From the NCBI GenBank assembly GCA_004335635.1, contig QAXH01006118.1:1-23543 (forward strand): DNA of 23,543 nt. The letters run 5' to 3'. Below, piece by piece: positions 10,475 through 19,846 of this stretch. Under the pieces are notes generated by a model. The model had not been told where the DNA came from. It made no database searches and was given only the letters and a program-made list of their open reading frames with translations. Within the stretch, counting starts at the first letter, position 1; each line of letters starts with the position of its first letter. Origin of the DNA: Chloromonas sp. AAM2. Taxonomy: Eukaryota; Chlorophyta; Chlorophyceae; Chlamydomonadales; Chlamydomonadaceae. Made by a program: the position numbers and the translations under genes.

Positions 10475-13400
10475 ATGCGCTCGCTGCAGAGGCCACCCGC
10501 GCATGGCTCTACCTGTTGGCCCTGCTGCAGCAGATCCCGGTGAGAAAAATGGCACTGGAGGGAATCCCTGCCAGCCTCGATGGCGCAAGCTTGAGTTGAT
10601 AAAAACAATCTGCTGCTGACAGGGTTAGCAACCTTAGGGTTGTGGCCAGACCCGTTGCGCCGAGCGACGATCACGGACCCCGGAGGCTTGCGTGCAATCG
10701 GGGAGGCGATGCATCAACTTCGGGGGATAACAGCGACCAGGACGGAAGCGGTTCGCAGGTGCGTAGACTGTGCCACCAAGTGCGTTTGCCCAGTTCCATG
10801 ATCTGCACGTTACATGCACAGCTGGACACTTCTGTCCAGCTCCTCTGTACGAATATGAAAACGGCATACGTGCATGGTGCATGTGGAAGTCAATTGTCAT
10901 CACCGCTCCATGCACCTGGCCAACCGTTTGCAGCCAGGTGTGTGATCAGCAGTGGCTATGCATGGGCTACATGCAGGCACAGGCGACTGTGTCTTGGTGG
11001 CTGTTGCAGGTCTACACATATAGAGTGCTTGGTGTCTTTGGCAACCGGGAGGCCTTGGCAGCAATTGATGACTTGAATCAGTAAGCCAGCTGATGGGATT
11101 ATATTCGACAATCTTTCACATCATTTCATGGCACTTTTCAACGCAGGAACAGCACCAAAGCACCCGCATGTTTACCTACTTATCATGTGCCACCTGTACA
11201 TATGGGTTCACGCTGCCTTGCATCCAGTGTATCTAGATACGCACTGCCTTCCTGCTGCGGGTGCACAAAGTTGGTGGCATGCTTGTTGCCTGCTAGGAAC
11301 GCAGCAATAACTTGCAGCATGTTCCTATCTGGACACGCACATGATACACTTGTTACCTAGCAGCATGTTCAAGAACATGCTCTGCAGGTTGCAGACAGCC
11401 ATGCACACAGCCCTTCAAGGGGAAGAATACTCGCTGGCATCGCTTATACGAGATAGGATGAAAGAGGTAGGCAAGCAGCAAGCACACTGGACAGGCAGGC
11501 GAACTGGCGCTGTGCTGTTGTTATATACACTAGAGTACGTTACGTTTATAATCATTTTCCTGGGCATAGTTGGGCATCAAGGTGGGTGTATCAATCGTAA
11601 GACATACATGTGCTGGATTACGCTTTTTAGCGCCTCCCACTCCATCGGTTGCAGGTGGTTGGCACATGGGCTGCAACTGTGGTTGTGTTCTCTCTGCCGC
11701 AGGTGATAGGCAGCAGTGCTCCTCGGATTGACTGGGGCGCCTTGGGATTGCCTGAATGGATCTCAGACCGGGTTGAACGGCTCAGCTACCGGTTCCCTAG
11801 CGGTGAGCAGCAACAGCACCGGAGGTGCAAACAGCTATGTAGTGCAACCACTGTCACATGCACAGTCACAGCCACACCGCCACAGTGCAGCTAGTGGGAG
11901 TTTGCTCGCCCTTGCCAGGGGCCACGCTGACTGCCACACCAGCGAGCGCTGCAGATATCCCCAGTGGCAGTGCTCACCGGCTGTTTTCACACTCATCCGC
12001 GGCTATCTATTGCTACCTATTGCTGCAGCAACTGCCAGTTTCACATGGCTGTCATGCTCACTCATGATTGGAGCCACCACTCTACTACCAGCAATGTGTG
12101 AACGTTTTCATTCCTCGTGCTGCCTGCCATGCTCCCATCGCACGTCCGTGTATGGCCTGCAGAGATTCAGCGTCGAGCCGCACCGGTGATCATGTCGGGG
12201 CTAGACGCGGTGATCCAGTCGGAGACGGGGTCGGGCAAGACGCTCGCCTTCCTGGCCCCCGCACTGAGCGTGTTGCAGTACCCACCCGACATGTTCCTAG
12301 ACGATCTGCATGGACCACAGGTGCGCTCATGGTCACTGTACATGCAGATCAATGTACACTGCAGATTATTGCCGCATGAAAAACCATCATGAGCATCTGA
12401 CCTGTATGATTGCATATATATACGATGCAGTCATACAGGTCAGATGCTCATGATAGTTTTTATATGTCATTACGTTTTGGTATGTCATTTACGATCGTAC
12501 GATCGCAGCAGGAGCAGGAGGAGGATTTGCAGCGACAGGCAGCACTTCGGCCTGCCTAGACGGTGACTGCGACTTGCATATGGAACGGCGTGTTGCATGT
12601 GGAACGGCGCTGTTGCATCTGGAGCGGCGCTGTTGCATCTGGAACGGCGCTGTTGCATCTGGAACGGCGCTGTTGCATCTGGAACGGCGCTGTTGCATCT
12701 GGAGCGGCGCTGTTGCATCTGGAGCGGCGCTGTTGCATCTGGAACGGCGCTGTTGCATCTGGAACGTGGATGCGTGTGTTGATGCGGATGGTGCTGACAG
12801 TGGAGTGCCTGATTGTTGCAGGCCATTATTGTCGTGCCCTCCATGGAGCTAGGGGTGCAGTGCGCTCTCACGATCTACAAGCTCTACGGCGGGAACATCA
12901 GCCAGCGGCGGCCGGGGGACGCGGCCAACATATTCACGTACACGGGCCCTCGCAACATTGTGGTGGGTTGAAATGCTGTCTTGTCGTGTTGAGTGATTTG
13001 CAGAGGCACCTCAGAGGGAAATTCCAGTGTAAGCACAGGCGAGAAATCGATCCAGTAGACAGCATAAGTTGCAATGCCACAGCTGTCTTTTTGTATTGAA
13101 TGGGATTCAAGGAGATGGAGTGGGAGCTGTTGTATGAAGGAGACCATTTGCTCGTGATTGCATCTAGGCCCCTTTGAATGCATTCGTAAGGATGGAACGC
13201 GACGGCGTGCGATGGGGAATGCTGTGTTTGCTGTGAGGCTGATGCAAGGTGTTGTGCCAGTGTGTTGTGCATGTGTGTCCTTCAGGTGCGAGGTCTGTTG
13301 AACAAGGAGGAGGTGGCCATGGCCAAGGGAACGGACTACCTAAAGGTAAGAGCCAATTTCCACCACCATAATTACATGGCTTATCGCCTGCTGCGGTTTT

Positions 13401-16400
13401 GCAGGCTGCGGTGCCGCAGATCAAGCAGCCTAGGCGCAGTCAACGACAGCACTGAGTGGGGGTTGGAGGGGCCAGTGACATGAAACCCTGGTTCCTCAAA
13501 CGGCATGTGCGAGAGCAGAGTGTGGCAGTGATGGTGCTGCACGACCTGTGCGCTGCAGGGTGTGCATGTGGTGGTGGCCACCCCCGCAGCTCTCATGGAG
13601 GTCTACAGCGGGACGGACAGACGGTGGGAAGAACCGGGCACAGCGGGACTGCTCTGAATGCCTGGCAGGCCATTCTCATGCGTTGTGTAGCTGAACTTCT
13701 GTGGACATGCCTGGCACGTCGCTTCTTTCCTGCTGCTGTGTTGCCTGTACTTGTAGTGTAACCGAACTAGGAACATGCGTGGCTTACGCAGTTACTTGTT
13801 GCCTGCTGCTTTCTTACCCGTGTGTTCACATTTTGCACTTGCAGAAGCAGCTGATGCTTTCTTACTCATACAACTTCCACCTGCAGGCCTGTCCTCGACC
13901 ATCTCAAGATCTTGGTTGTGGATGAATACGACGAGTGCCTGCGGGCGTGCCCCGAGGCCATGTCCATGATGCTCAGCTGCGCGTGCCAAAACAACGTGTC
14001 CACAAAGAAGCCACAGGCAGGTGGCGAGTGAGGGGTGGGAAGCACAACCCTCGCTGTAGACTGATGTTGGGCACCACTGCGAACAGTGTGGGCTGGTGGC
14101 GAGCGCACGGCCTGCCACTGAGGCTTGCAAGCGGGAGTGGCAGCATTTGTCCTGAAAACATGAGCAGACGTGTACCTTTCTCCTGCACTTGCCGTCAAGG
14201 CGTTTGGTGGCCTGGGCCAGCGAGCCTTACCAGCCGTGTGTGTGCAGGTTGTGTTGGTTGGCGCGACCATCACGGCTGATCATATACAGCTGGCGGCGCA
14301 GGCCAAGTGGATCCGGGAGCCGGTGCATGTGCTGGTGGGCAAGGAGGGAAGCATACCTTCGGGACTGGAACACAGGTGGGGGGACGGTATTTGAAACCAT
14401 TCAAGGTACAGCCTGTGATCACATGTTATACAGCGGGCTGCGTCCCCCTCCCAGCCACAGGATGGCAATCATCAGTCATTGAACGTCTACCGGTGCACGG
14501 TCAGGTGCCAAAACAAACGACAATGTTCGTGAGGACATTAACGTCAATGGGATGCAGCTCGGCTCTGGATGGGGCTTGAATGTATTGGTGCTTGGTGTGA
14601 GCTTGGCTGGCAGCGGTTCAGCGCACGCCCCGCTGTGTGCCTGCCTGTGCAGATATGTGCTGTGTGAGCCGGGACGCAAGCTGGCCGTGTTGGCTCGGCT
14701 CCTGCGACAGGACCTTGAGCTGTTGGGGGACGACCCGCAGCAACCCGCAAGAGCTATGGTGTTCGCAAACACACCAGAGGTAGGAACGGCACGCACAAGG
14801 ACACTTCGTTTGTTTGTGTTGCAGCGTTCTGACATTATGGCCTGCCAACCGATTTCTTGGCATGCCAACTGGTTGGTGTAGGGCCATGTACTTTTTATGG
14901 AATTGCCTGATGCACATTGTGTGCTGCTTTTGCTTTGCCGTGGTGCACTGCTTTCTGGCTCGGCACCATGCGCGACCGTTACGTCGTTGCCTCCTTTCCA
15001 TGGTGCGCTGTGCTGTGCCTCACGTAGGGTGTGTGTGTGTGTGTGCAGGAGGCTGCCGCTGCTACCGAGCCGCTGCGCAGTGCGCTGTGGGGCGAGCACC
15101 AGATGGCGGTGCTGCTTCCCCCGGGCACGCGCATACCGCCACCTCCGGGGAGCACACCCGAACTGCCGCAGGTGCGGCTGGCAGGGTTGTCAGCTGCTGA
15201 ATGCCTCGCTGTTGGATGGGCTTACCACTGGACGAGCTGGGATTGGGGTGACGGGTTAGGACTGCCTGACATTCTTGACTTGCTGAAAGTCTGTGAGTTC
15301 ATTCTTGATTTGTATGCCCTTCCTCAGCGAGTATGGGAATTCCATCCAAGCCAAATAATTAAGGTGTTAAGGGGTCACATGCATTTGTTACGAGTTGCTC
15401 TTGATCTCTAGGTTGCAAGCAGGACTGGAACAGCGTCAATGTCAGCCGGCCGATGATTATGCCATCCTGAGTGACCTTGTTCCGACCTGAATTGTGCTGG
15501 GCAGCCTGGTCCCCAGGGTTAACAAGGGCCACTTTTGACCATGACATGAGGCTGAGTTCAAGTACATGCAACAAAACGAACAAGTCCGTACCTTGTGCTT
15601 GGTCTATGTGTTTGCCCGCAGGACAAGGACGAGGCCAAGACAGCGGCTATGCATGAACTCGCTGGCTCCTCGCCCTTCTCAGGTGAGGAGGGATGACTGC
15701 GAGGACTCCGTGTACGTCGGCTCGCGAGCTGAAAGGCACTCGTGGTGTCAGCTTGTATTCCATAGCGTTGGCAGCTAAGTCATAGAGTTGTCCTGCCAAG
15801 CGACCAGGAATCAGTGTCACGCTGACTCACCCCGGAAATGCCGCGAGCACTCCTGATCACCGCAACCCAATCCATTGTGATATAGCTGTGCTCCTGCATG
15901 GCCGCAGCTTCGGACCCCATCCGTGCCATGCACTCCTTCAGAGACAACAGGACCAGTCTCCTGCTCTGCACACCGCAAGCCGCACGAGGGCTTGACCTGC
16001 CGGCCGTGAGCCACGTGTACAATCTTGGGGTGCCGGGCGACACGACCCAGTATCTTCATAGGGCCGGCCGGGCGGGGCGCATTGGGTCCACAGCAGGTGC
16101 GTCAGGTGGTGCCTGGTGTGCACGGGCAAGCAAGTGATGGTATCAGGCCAACAGCAGGTGGGGCACCTGGGCCACAACATGTGGCTAGGACTGATGGAGT
16201 ATTTCATCGCTGTGATACTGATGTGAGGGAGGATGGATATTGCAATCAGTGCTAACTGCCTGGCTTCACACAGAGGCACACGCACCTGCATGCACCCCCG
16301 CGCGCGCACGCACACACACACACACACACATGCACACACAAGGAAACATTGGCTGGCTGCCCAAATCATATGCTACTGGCGCTTCTGATTGCTGCCGGTG

Positions 16401-16666
16401 GAACCTTTTTGCTAGAGATCTGATGCTTGGCTACCGACAGTGATTACACTGCCAACACGCTGTTGGTAACGTGTCTGTGTGCAGGTGGCATTGTCACCAC
16501 TCTGGTCACTCAAGATGAATTAGAGCAGCTCACAAGCATGGCAACATCGCTGCAGATCAACGTCAATTCGTGCCCTGCCCCCGACAACACCAAAGCCATG
16601 ACTGCCGAAGGCGCGGATGTGGAGGTCTTGCGGAAGGGCTTGGAAGATGTGTACAATCTGTTGTGA
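10475..16666 (+). CDS. Organelle-type DEAD-box RNA helicase (RH58-like), 604 aa, 16 exons
   Basis: Exons: 10475-10539, 10623-10758, 11010-11080, 11388-11466, 11703-11802, 12163-12320, 12822-12962, 13286-13345, 13559-13623, 13887-14016, 14248-14375, 14653-14779, 15049-15171, 15622-15682, 15908-16096, 16485-16666; 1815 bp, every phase agreeing. The protein starts with an Arg/Ser-rich, acid-free presequence (MRSLQRPPAHG), predicting plastid or mitochondrial import. A UVR-like segment follows at residues about 91-117. The helicase core is complete in outline: FPSEIQ (Q-motif area, 148-153), Walker A SETGSGKT (170-177), PSMELG in place of PTRELA (209-214), ATPAAL (277-282), motif II DEYD (304-307), motif III GAT (340-342), MVFANT (413-418), ARGLD (507-511) and HRAGRAGR (532-539). 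It would unwind RNA or remodel RNPs using ATP. A motif II with a bulky residue in place of Ala recalls plant RH58, but orthology is inference. Intron 10 appears to begin with GC. Introns carry GT, AC and 20-bp repeats. Confidence 0.93.
12379..12461. repeat. Near-perfect hairpin in helicase intron 6 (37-bp arms, 9-nt loop)
   Basis: The left arm 12379-12415 and right arm 12425-12461 are inverted copies differing at two positions, one of which would be a U-G wobble in the plus-strand transcript. The loop is ATATATACG. The feature lies wholly inside intron 6 (12321-12821). It could be a small-RNA precursor, a very short foldback element, or a recent inversion duplication. Just downstream are the perfect 14-bp palindrome CGATCGTACGATCG (12492-12505) and a repeated TATGTCATTACG / TATGTCATTTACG word. 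Confidence 0.9.
12582..12766. repeat. 20-bp minisatellite in helicase intron 6
   Basis: Eight units of exactly 20 bp (12601-12760) have the form GGAACGGCGCTGTTGCATCT, with a single A/G variant at the fourth base. The order of that base is A,G,A,A,A,G,G,A. A 19-bp degenerate unit precedes them at 12582 and a partial unit follows at 12761. Because 20 is not a multiple of 3, the array is open in several frames on both strands and produces spurious repetitive open frames. It is removed with intron 6. Confidence 0.95.
15027..15048 (+). repeat. (GT)n tract at the intron 12 acceptor
   Basis: An alternating GT run leads directly into the splice acceptor GTGCAG before exon 13 of the helicase gene, standing where a pyrimidine tract would normally be. 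Several acceptors of this gene (before exons 11, 13 and 16) share the GTGTGTGCAG-like form. Confidence 0.8.
16300..16338 (+). repeat. (CA)n microsatellite in helicase intron 15
   Basis: GC/AC and then pure CA dinucleotides (CGCGCGCACGCACACACACA and onward), interrupted once by TG near the end. It lies within intron 15 (16097-16484). Confidence 0.9.
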
Positions 16667-16788
16667 GAGAAGAAGACAGAACGATATACTCGTGTTGCAA
16701 GTTCCTTGTCGTCAAGTGGTGGACATTGTGTGGGCATGGCATGGCAGGGCATTTTGATCAGGTTGCCAGTAAGTCGATGAGGGGACAA

Positions 16789-17036
16789 CCAAGAAAAAAA
16801 AGGTGTTTGCCAGTTCTGGGACAATTTACAGCAACGCCACTGGAGTCAGTGTGGCCGCAGGAAAAGGGGACAACCTCAGGGAATCGGGCTGTGGACGTGG
16901 CCAGAGGTAGTGAATAGTGCGTCTGCACCAGTGTGGCGGGAGACTGGGATGTGCTGTTGATGTGTGAAGTGGTACACATCCACGTCCAACTAAGGGTCTA
17001 GGCCTCCAAACTGGCAAGCATCTTTTTTTTTCTTGG
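16789..17036. mobile_element. MITE-like element, about 248 bp, second family copy
   Basis: The termini are inverted: the left end CCAAGAAAAAAAAGGTG then TTTGCCAGTT (core 16806-16823), and the right end, read on the opposite strand, CCAAGAAAAAAAAAGATGC then TTGCCAGTT. Inside, ACTGGGATGTGCTGTTGATG (about 16944-16963) matches the interior of the 4018-4385 element. It has no coding capacity. It sits about 120 bp downstream of the helicase stop codon and could overlap its 3' UTR. Confidence 0.75.
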
Positions 17037-18189
17037 CCAGTCGTCCCGTCCACTGCAACTCTCCCCTGAAGCTGCTTCACTTGTCCAAGTATAGTATGAT
17101 ATACTTAAATATTCAAGCTCTTTTCAGCTCAAAAAGCTGAGTGCAGGTTACGTGGAGGTTTGAGTGCTTGCCGCTTGACTGTGTCTCCCAATGTTTGTGG
17201 TCGACGGACTGATCATGGGGTACTAATTCCCCTTGCAGTGAAACCCTAAGGCTGATCGGATACTGAGACGATCGGAAATAGCGCATATCACCGTACTCAG
17301 GGCCTGGACCAGGCTGGACTCGAGAGGTGGTAGTTGCTAACTTTGTGGAATCCGCCGAAGCCTGGGTATGTTGTCTGGACTACATGTTGGAACACATGAC
17401 TACATGTTGGTTGGAAGACCTGCGTTTCTTATGTGGCCCAGACACACGTGACCTGCAGATCCATTTGCCAAACGTTAGGCTGCAGCCCGTTTCTGGGCAA
17501 GTACAGCTGGATGCAGACTGCTGCTCGTCCTCATGTTCTTTGAAGGTTCCCGCAGTAGATTGTCTCAACTGCAGCTTGTGTGGTCCTCTTACGCACCACA
17601 AGGCGTAAGTGCAGATAACGCATTCAATGATTGAATTTGTGGACAGAAATGCAAATGCATAGCCCTAGCAAACTTCTTTTTTTCCTTTTTACGGACTTAT
17701 CATCCTTGCACCAGATACCATGTAGCAGTCAACCCACTGCTTCAAAAATGACATGGCCACGCAAGCGAGGCCGACATGTTTACGCAAACCAGAACGTTGC
17801 CAGGCAGGCAGCTTGTGCACACGACGCAAGTGGCAAAACACCCAATAGAACAGCCAGTAGGCAACAAGGCCATGAAACAACTGGCACATCAAGTTGCTGA
17901 GCCGGTGAACAAGTTGTGCTGTAGCTGCATATGAAATGCAACACGGCGTCAATTGAAAGATAGAGAAGTGCCAAGGCGCGGACAGGAATGCGACTGGGCA
18001 ACCACAATGGCTGCCAGCAGGCGAGAAATGGCTGGCGCACGTAGATGCATGGAAAATTGCACGAGCCAGTCATCTGGGTCCGTCCTCAGCCCATAGCAGA
18101 GGCTGAGACTGTCTACTGTTGGCTGGACTGCTCAAGCCTTGGCTGCCTCCTCAAAGTTGTCCACCAAGTCAGGCACATCTGCGCAAATG

Positions 18190-18590
18190 TGTGTGATTAC
18201 TTGTTTGCTGTCATGTCACGGCTGTGTCATCACTTGTTAGCTGTCATGCCAAAATCCTGCATAGCCACCTGACCACCTGAACAACATGGCCTTGTAGGTG
18301 TACGAAAAGGTCTGAGTGTATGAAAAGGCGCATTGAAGTGCGCCAGGTTGCCCTGATAACGCACTGATAGAAACTATTTAGACAAGCAGTTTTCTTTCTG
18401 TGTGACAGCTACACAGTGATTCTGACAACATTGATTTACTTGTTTTTGCTGGCATGTCACGGCTCTGTCACAAGAGTGTTCTTGTCATGTGTAACCCAGC
18501 ATCCAGCACCTGACAGGTTGCAGGATCAGACCAGACAATTCCCTGTTCTGTGTGCGAGCTGAGAAGTGATTCTGACAAGCAAAAGCAATC
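18190..18590. repeat. Degenerate duplicated segments
   Basis: TTACTTGTTTGCTGTCATGTCACGGCTGTGTCA around 18198-18230 reappears in altered form around 18433-18471 (CATGTCACGGCTCTGTCA). TTCTGTGTG followed by GTGATTCTGACAA occurs near 18397-18427 and again near 18548-18578. The copies are too diverged to give a precise unit. They look like old local duplications in the 3' flank of the BTF3 gene. Confidence 0.55.
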
Positions 18591-18629
18591 GTCTTGCTCA
18601 TTCAAGACAGCTGCTTGCCTCTCTGGACA

Positions 18630-19524
18630 CTATGACCCACCATCGTCATCCATGCCCTCCGCTGCCCCTGCTGCAGCTCCGCCAAAGCCCATGTTGCCAA
18701 AGCCGCCCATTCCCGCAGTGTACTGCATCAGCAAGGCATAAAACATGCGAAAAATTTACACCCCCTGTGGCGCTGCTGAAGAACTGCTGACCCTGCAGCT
18801 GCTCAATAATTGCATGATGGCTGCGACCACAGCAGCACTTCCATAGAACTTCGCCTTGCACACCTGCTGCATCATCTTCTTCAGATGCGTTAGGCTGTCT
18901 GGCCCCATCTGGTTGAGGATGCCGGGCAGAAGCTCCTGGATCTCTGCAACAGTAGTCAGAGCAACATGCAGGCTTTGAGCACAAGACAAGCGTGGATCCA
19001 GTGCATGCGCGCCAATTTACCCATGGAACAGACGCCGGTTTGCATCCCTGCCGGTGACATGTGTCACTCACTCTTGGACTGCGATGGCCCGCTGATCACG
19101 TAGGTGTTGGCAGCGATGGAGGCTTGAACTGCAGGCGCGCGAAGACGCATGACGTGGTTTTGCGCGCGCTGGCTGCGGCGTCCATTGCGTAGCTGCTCTG
19201 CACGGACACTTACCCTTGGGGTTCAAGAAGTGCACCACCTCGCTGTTGTCCTTGAAGATGTTCACCTCCTCAATGCCTGGGATTGTGTTCACTCCCAAGC
19301 GCTTCAGTGTGTTTTGCAACCGCTTGTCGTCGGTGGATGTCGTCTTATGCACAGCCTTCTTCTTTCTGAATGCATGATGCATGGGCAAGTTTCCGCGTCA
19401 ATCACTGGGGTGCGTAGGTCTGCATGGGTCCGCAGTACATGCCCAACAGCACGCACCGCCGCATGGTACCCTTGCCACCCGTGCGCACGGCACCTGCCAT
19501 CTTCATGAGCTTATCACGATCCAT
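18630..19524 (-). CDS. BTF3: NAC subunit beta / transcription factor BTF3, 149 aa, 5 exons
   Basis: Exons (minus): 19457-19524, 19214-19365, 19072-19128, 18864-18943, 18630-18722 (stop TAG); 450 bp, phases agree. It is the beta subunit of the nascent polypeptide-associated complex, which binds ribosomes near the exit tunnel and shields emerging chains. The start [20 protein letters not shown] is typical of the family. The ribosome-binding RRKKK follows at 22-26, then the NAC domain (about 35-95) with [42 protein letters not shown], and the helix [14 protein letters not shown]. Length matches the usual 150-165 aa. The C-terminal tail is Gly/Met/Phe/Ala-rich and ends MDDDGGS, unlike the longer acidic tails of plant homologues. 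An acceptor-like CAG lies three bases before the ATG and a GTGAGT donor near 19620, so a 5'-UTR intron is likely. Confidence 0.97.
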
Positions 19525-19846
19525 GATCTGCACACAAAGGATCCGGAATTGTTGGCACGCCGGCGAACCTCCCGACAAACCCTGCTAAGCCTTGTTGCGC
19601 CGCACAAGCTGCACTCACGCTTAGTTGGACTTGAACCTGGCGCGTTCGCAAAGGCTACAGGGCCAGCGCAGGCTGAAGGTGAGAGGTTTGCCGCGCTTTC
19701 TTGATGCACGTGAGCCAGCGGTTACAAGGACGGGTTCTTGCTCTCGGATCCACGATGTTTACAGCTGACCTTAACTGTGACGGTGTATGTGAGAAGGCCG
19801 ATTGAATCATCCATCAGCCCACAGATCGATTGCTGCATTTGTCTAG
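19525..19846. promoter_or_regulatory. Divergent intergenic region, likely bidirectional promoter
   Basis: These 322 bp separate the start codons of BTF3 (minus) and the Coq11-like gene (plus), so both 5' regions must fit here. On the minus strand a candidate 5'-UTR intron runs from a GTGAGT donor near 19620 to TGTGTGCAG just before the BTF3 ATG. No canonical TATA box is seen. Confidence 0.5.

Larger units (their letters stand above)
16667..18629. other. Convergent intergenic region, no supported gene
   Basis: About 2 kb between the stop codons of the plus-strand helicase and the minus-strand BTF3 gene. It contains the inverted-repeat element at 16789-17036 and degenerate duplications at 18190-18590. 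A plus-strand open frame at 17327-17608 (about 93 codons) is Cys/Leu-rich without a recognisable domain or splice partners, and I do not call it a gene. No TGTAA motif was seen immediately after the helicase stop. Confidence 0.5.

Noticed and set aside
12601..12760. CRISPR-like array
   Set aside because: The units abut directly with no spacers, and the context is a eukaryotic intron; it is a minisatellite.
12485..13099. Overlapping repetitive open frames on both strands across the minisatellite
   Set aside because: They arise from a 20-bp tandem repeat lying in intron 6 of a confidently modelled gene; period and base content explain the open frames.
14476..15099. Minus-strand open frame of about 207 codons
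   Set aside because: It is antisense to helicase exon 12 and its flanking introns and has no recognisable sequence; a shadow of the coding strand.
17327..17608. Plus-strand frame of about 93 codons in the convergent intergenic region
   Set aside because: Starts with a plausible Met but shows no domain, no splice partners and no supporting signals; includes a short direct repeat (GACTACATGTTGG).
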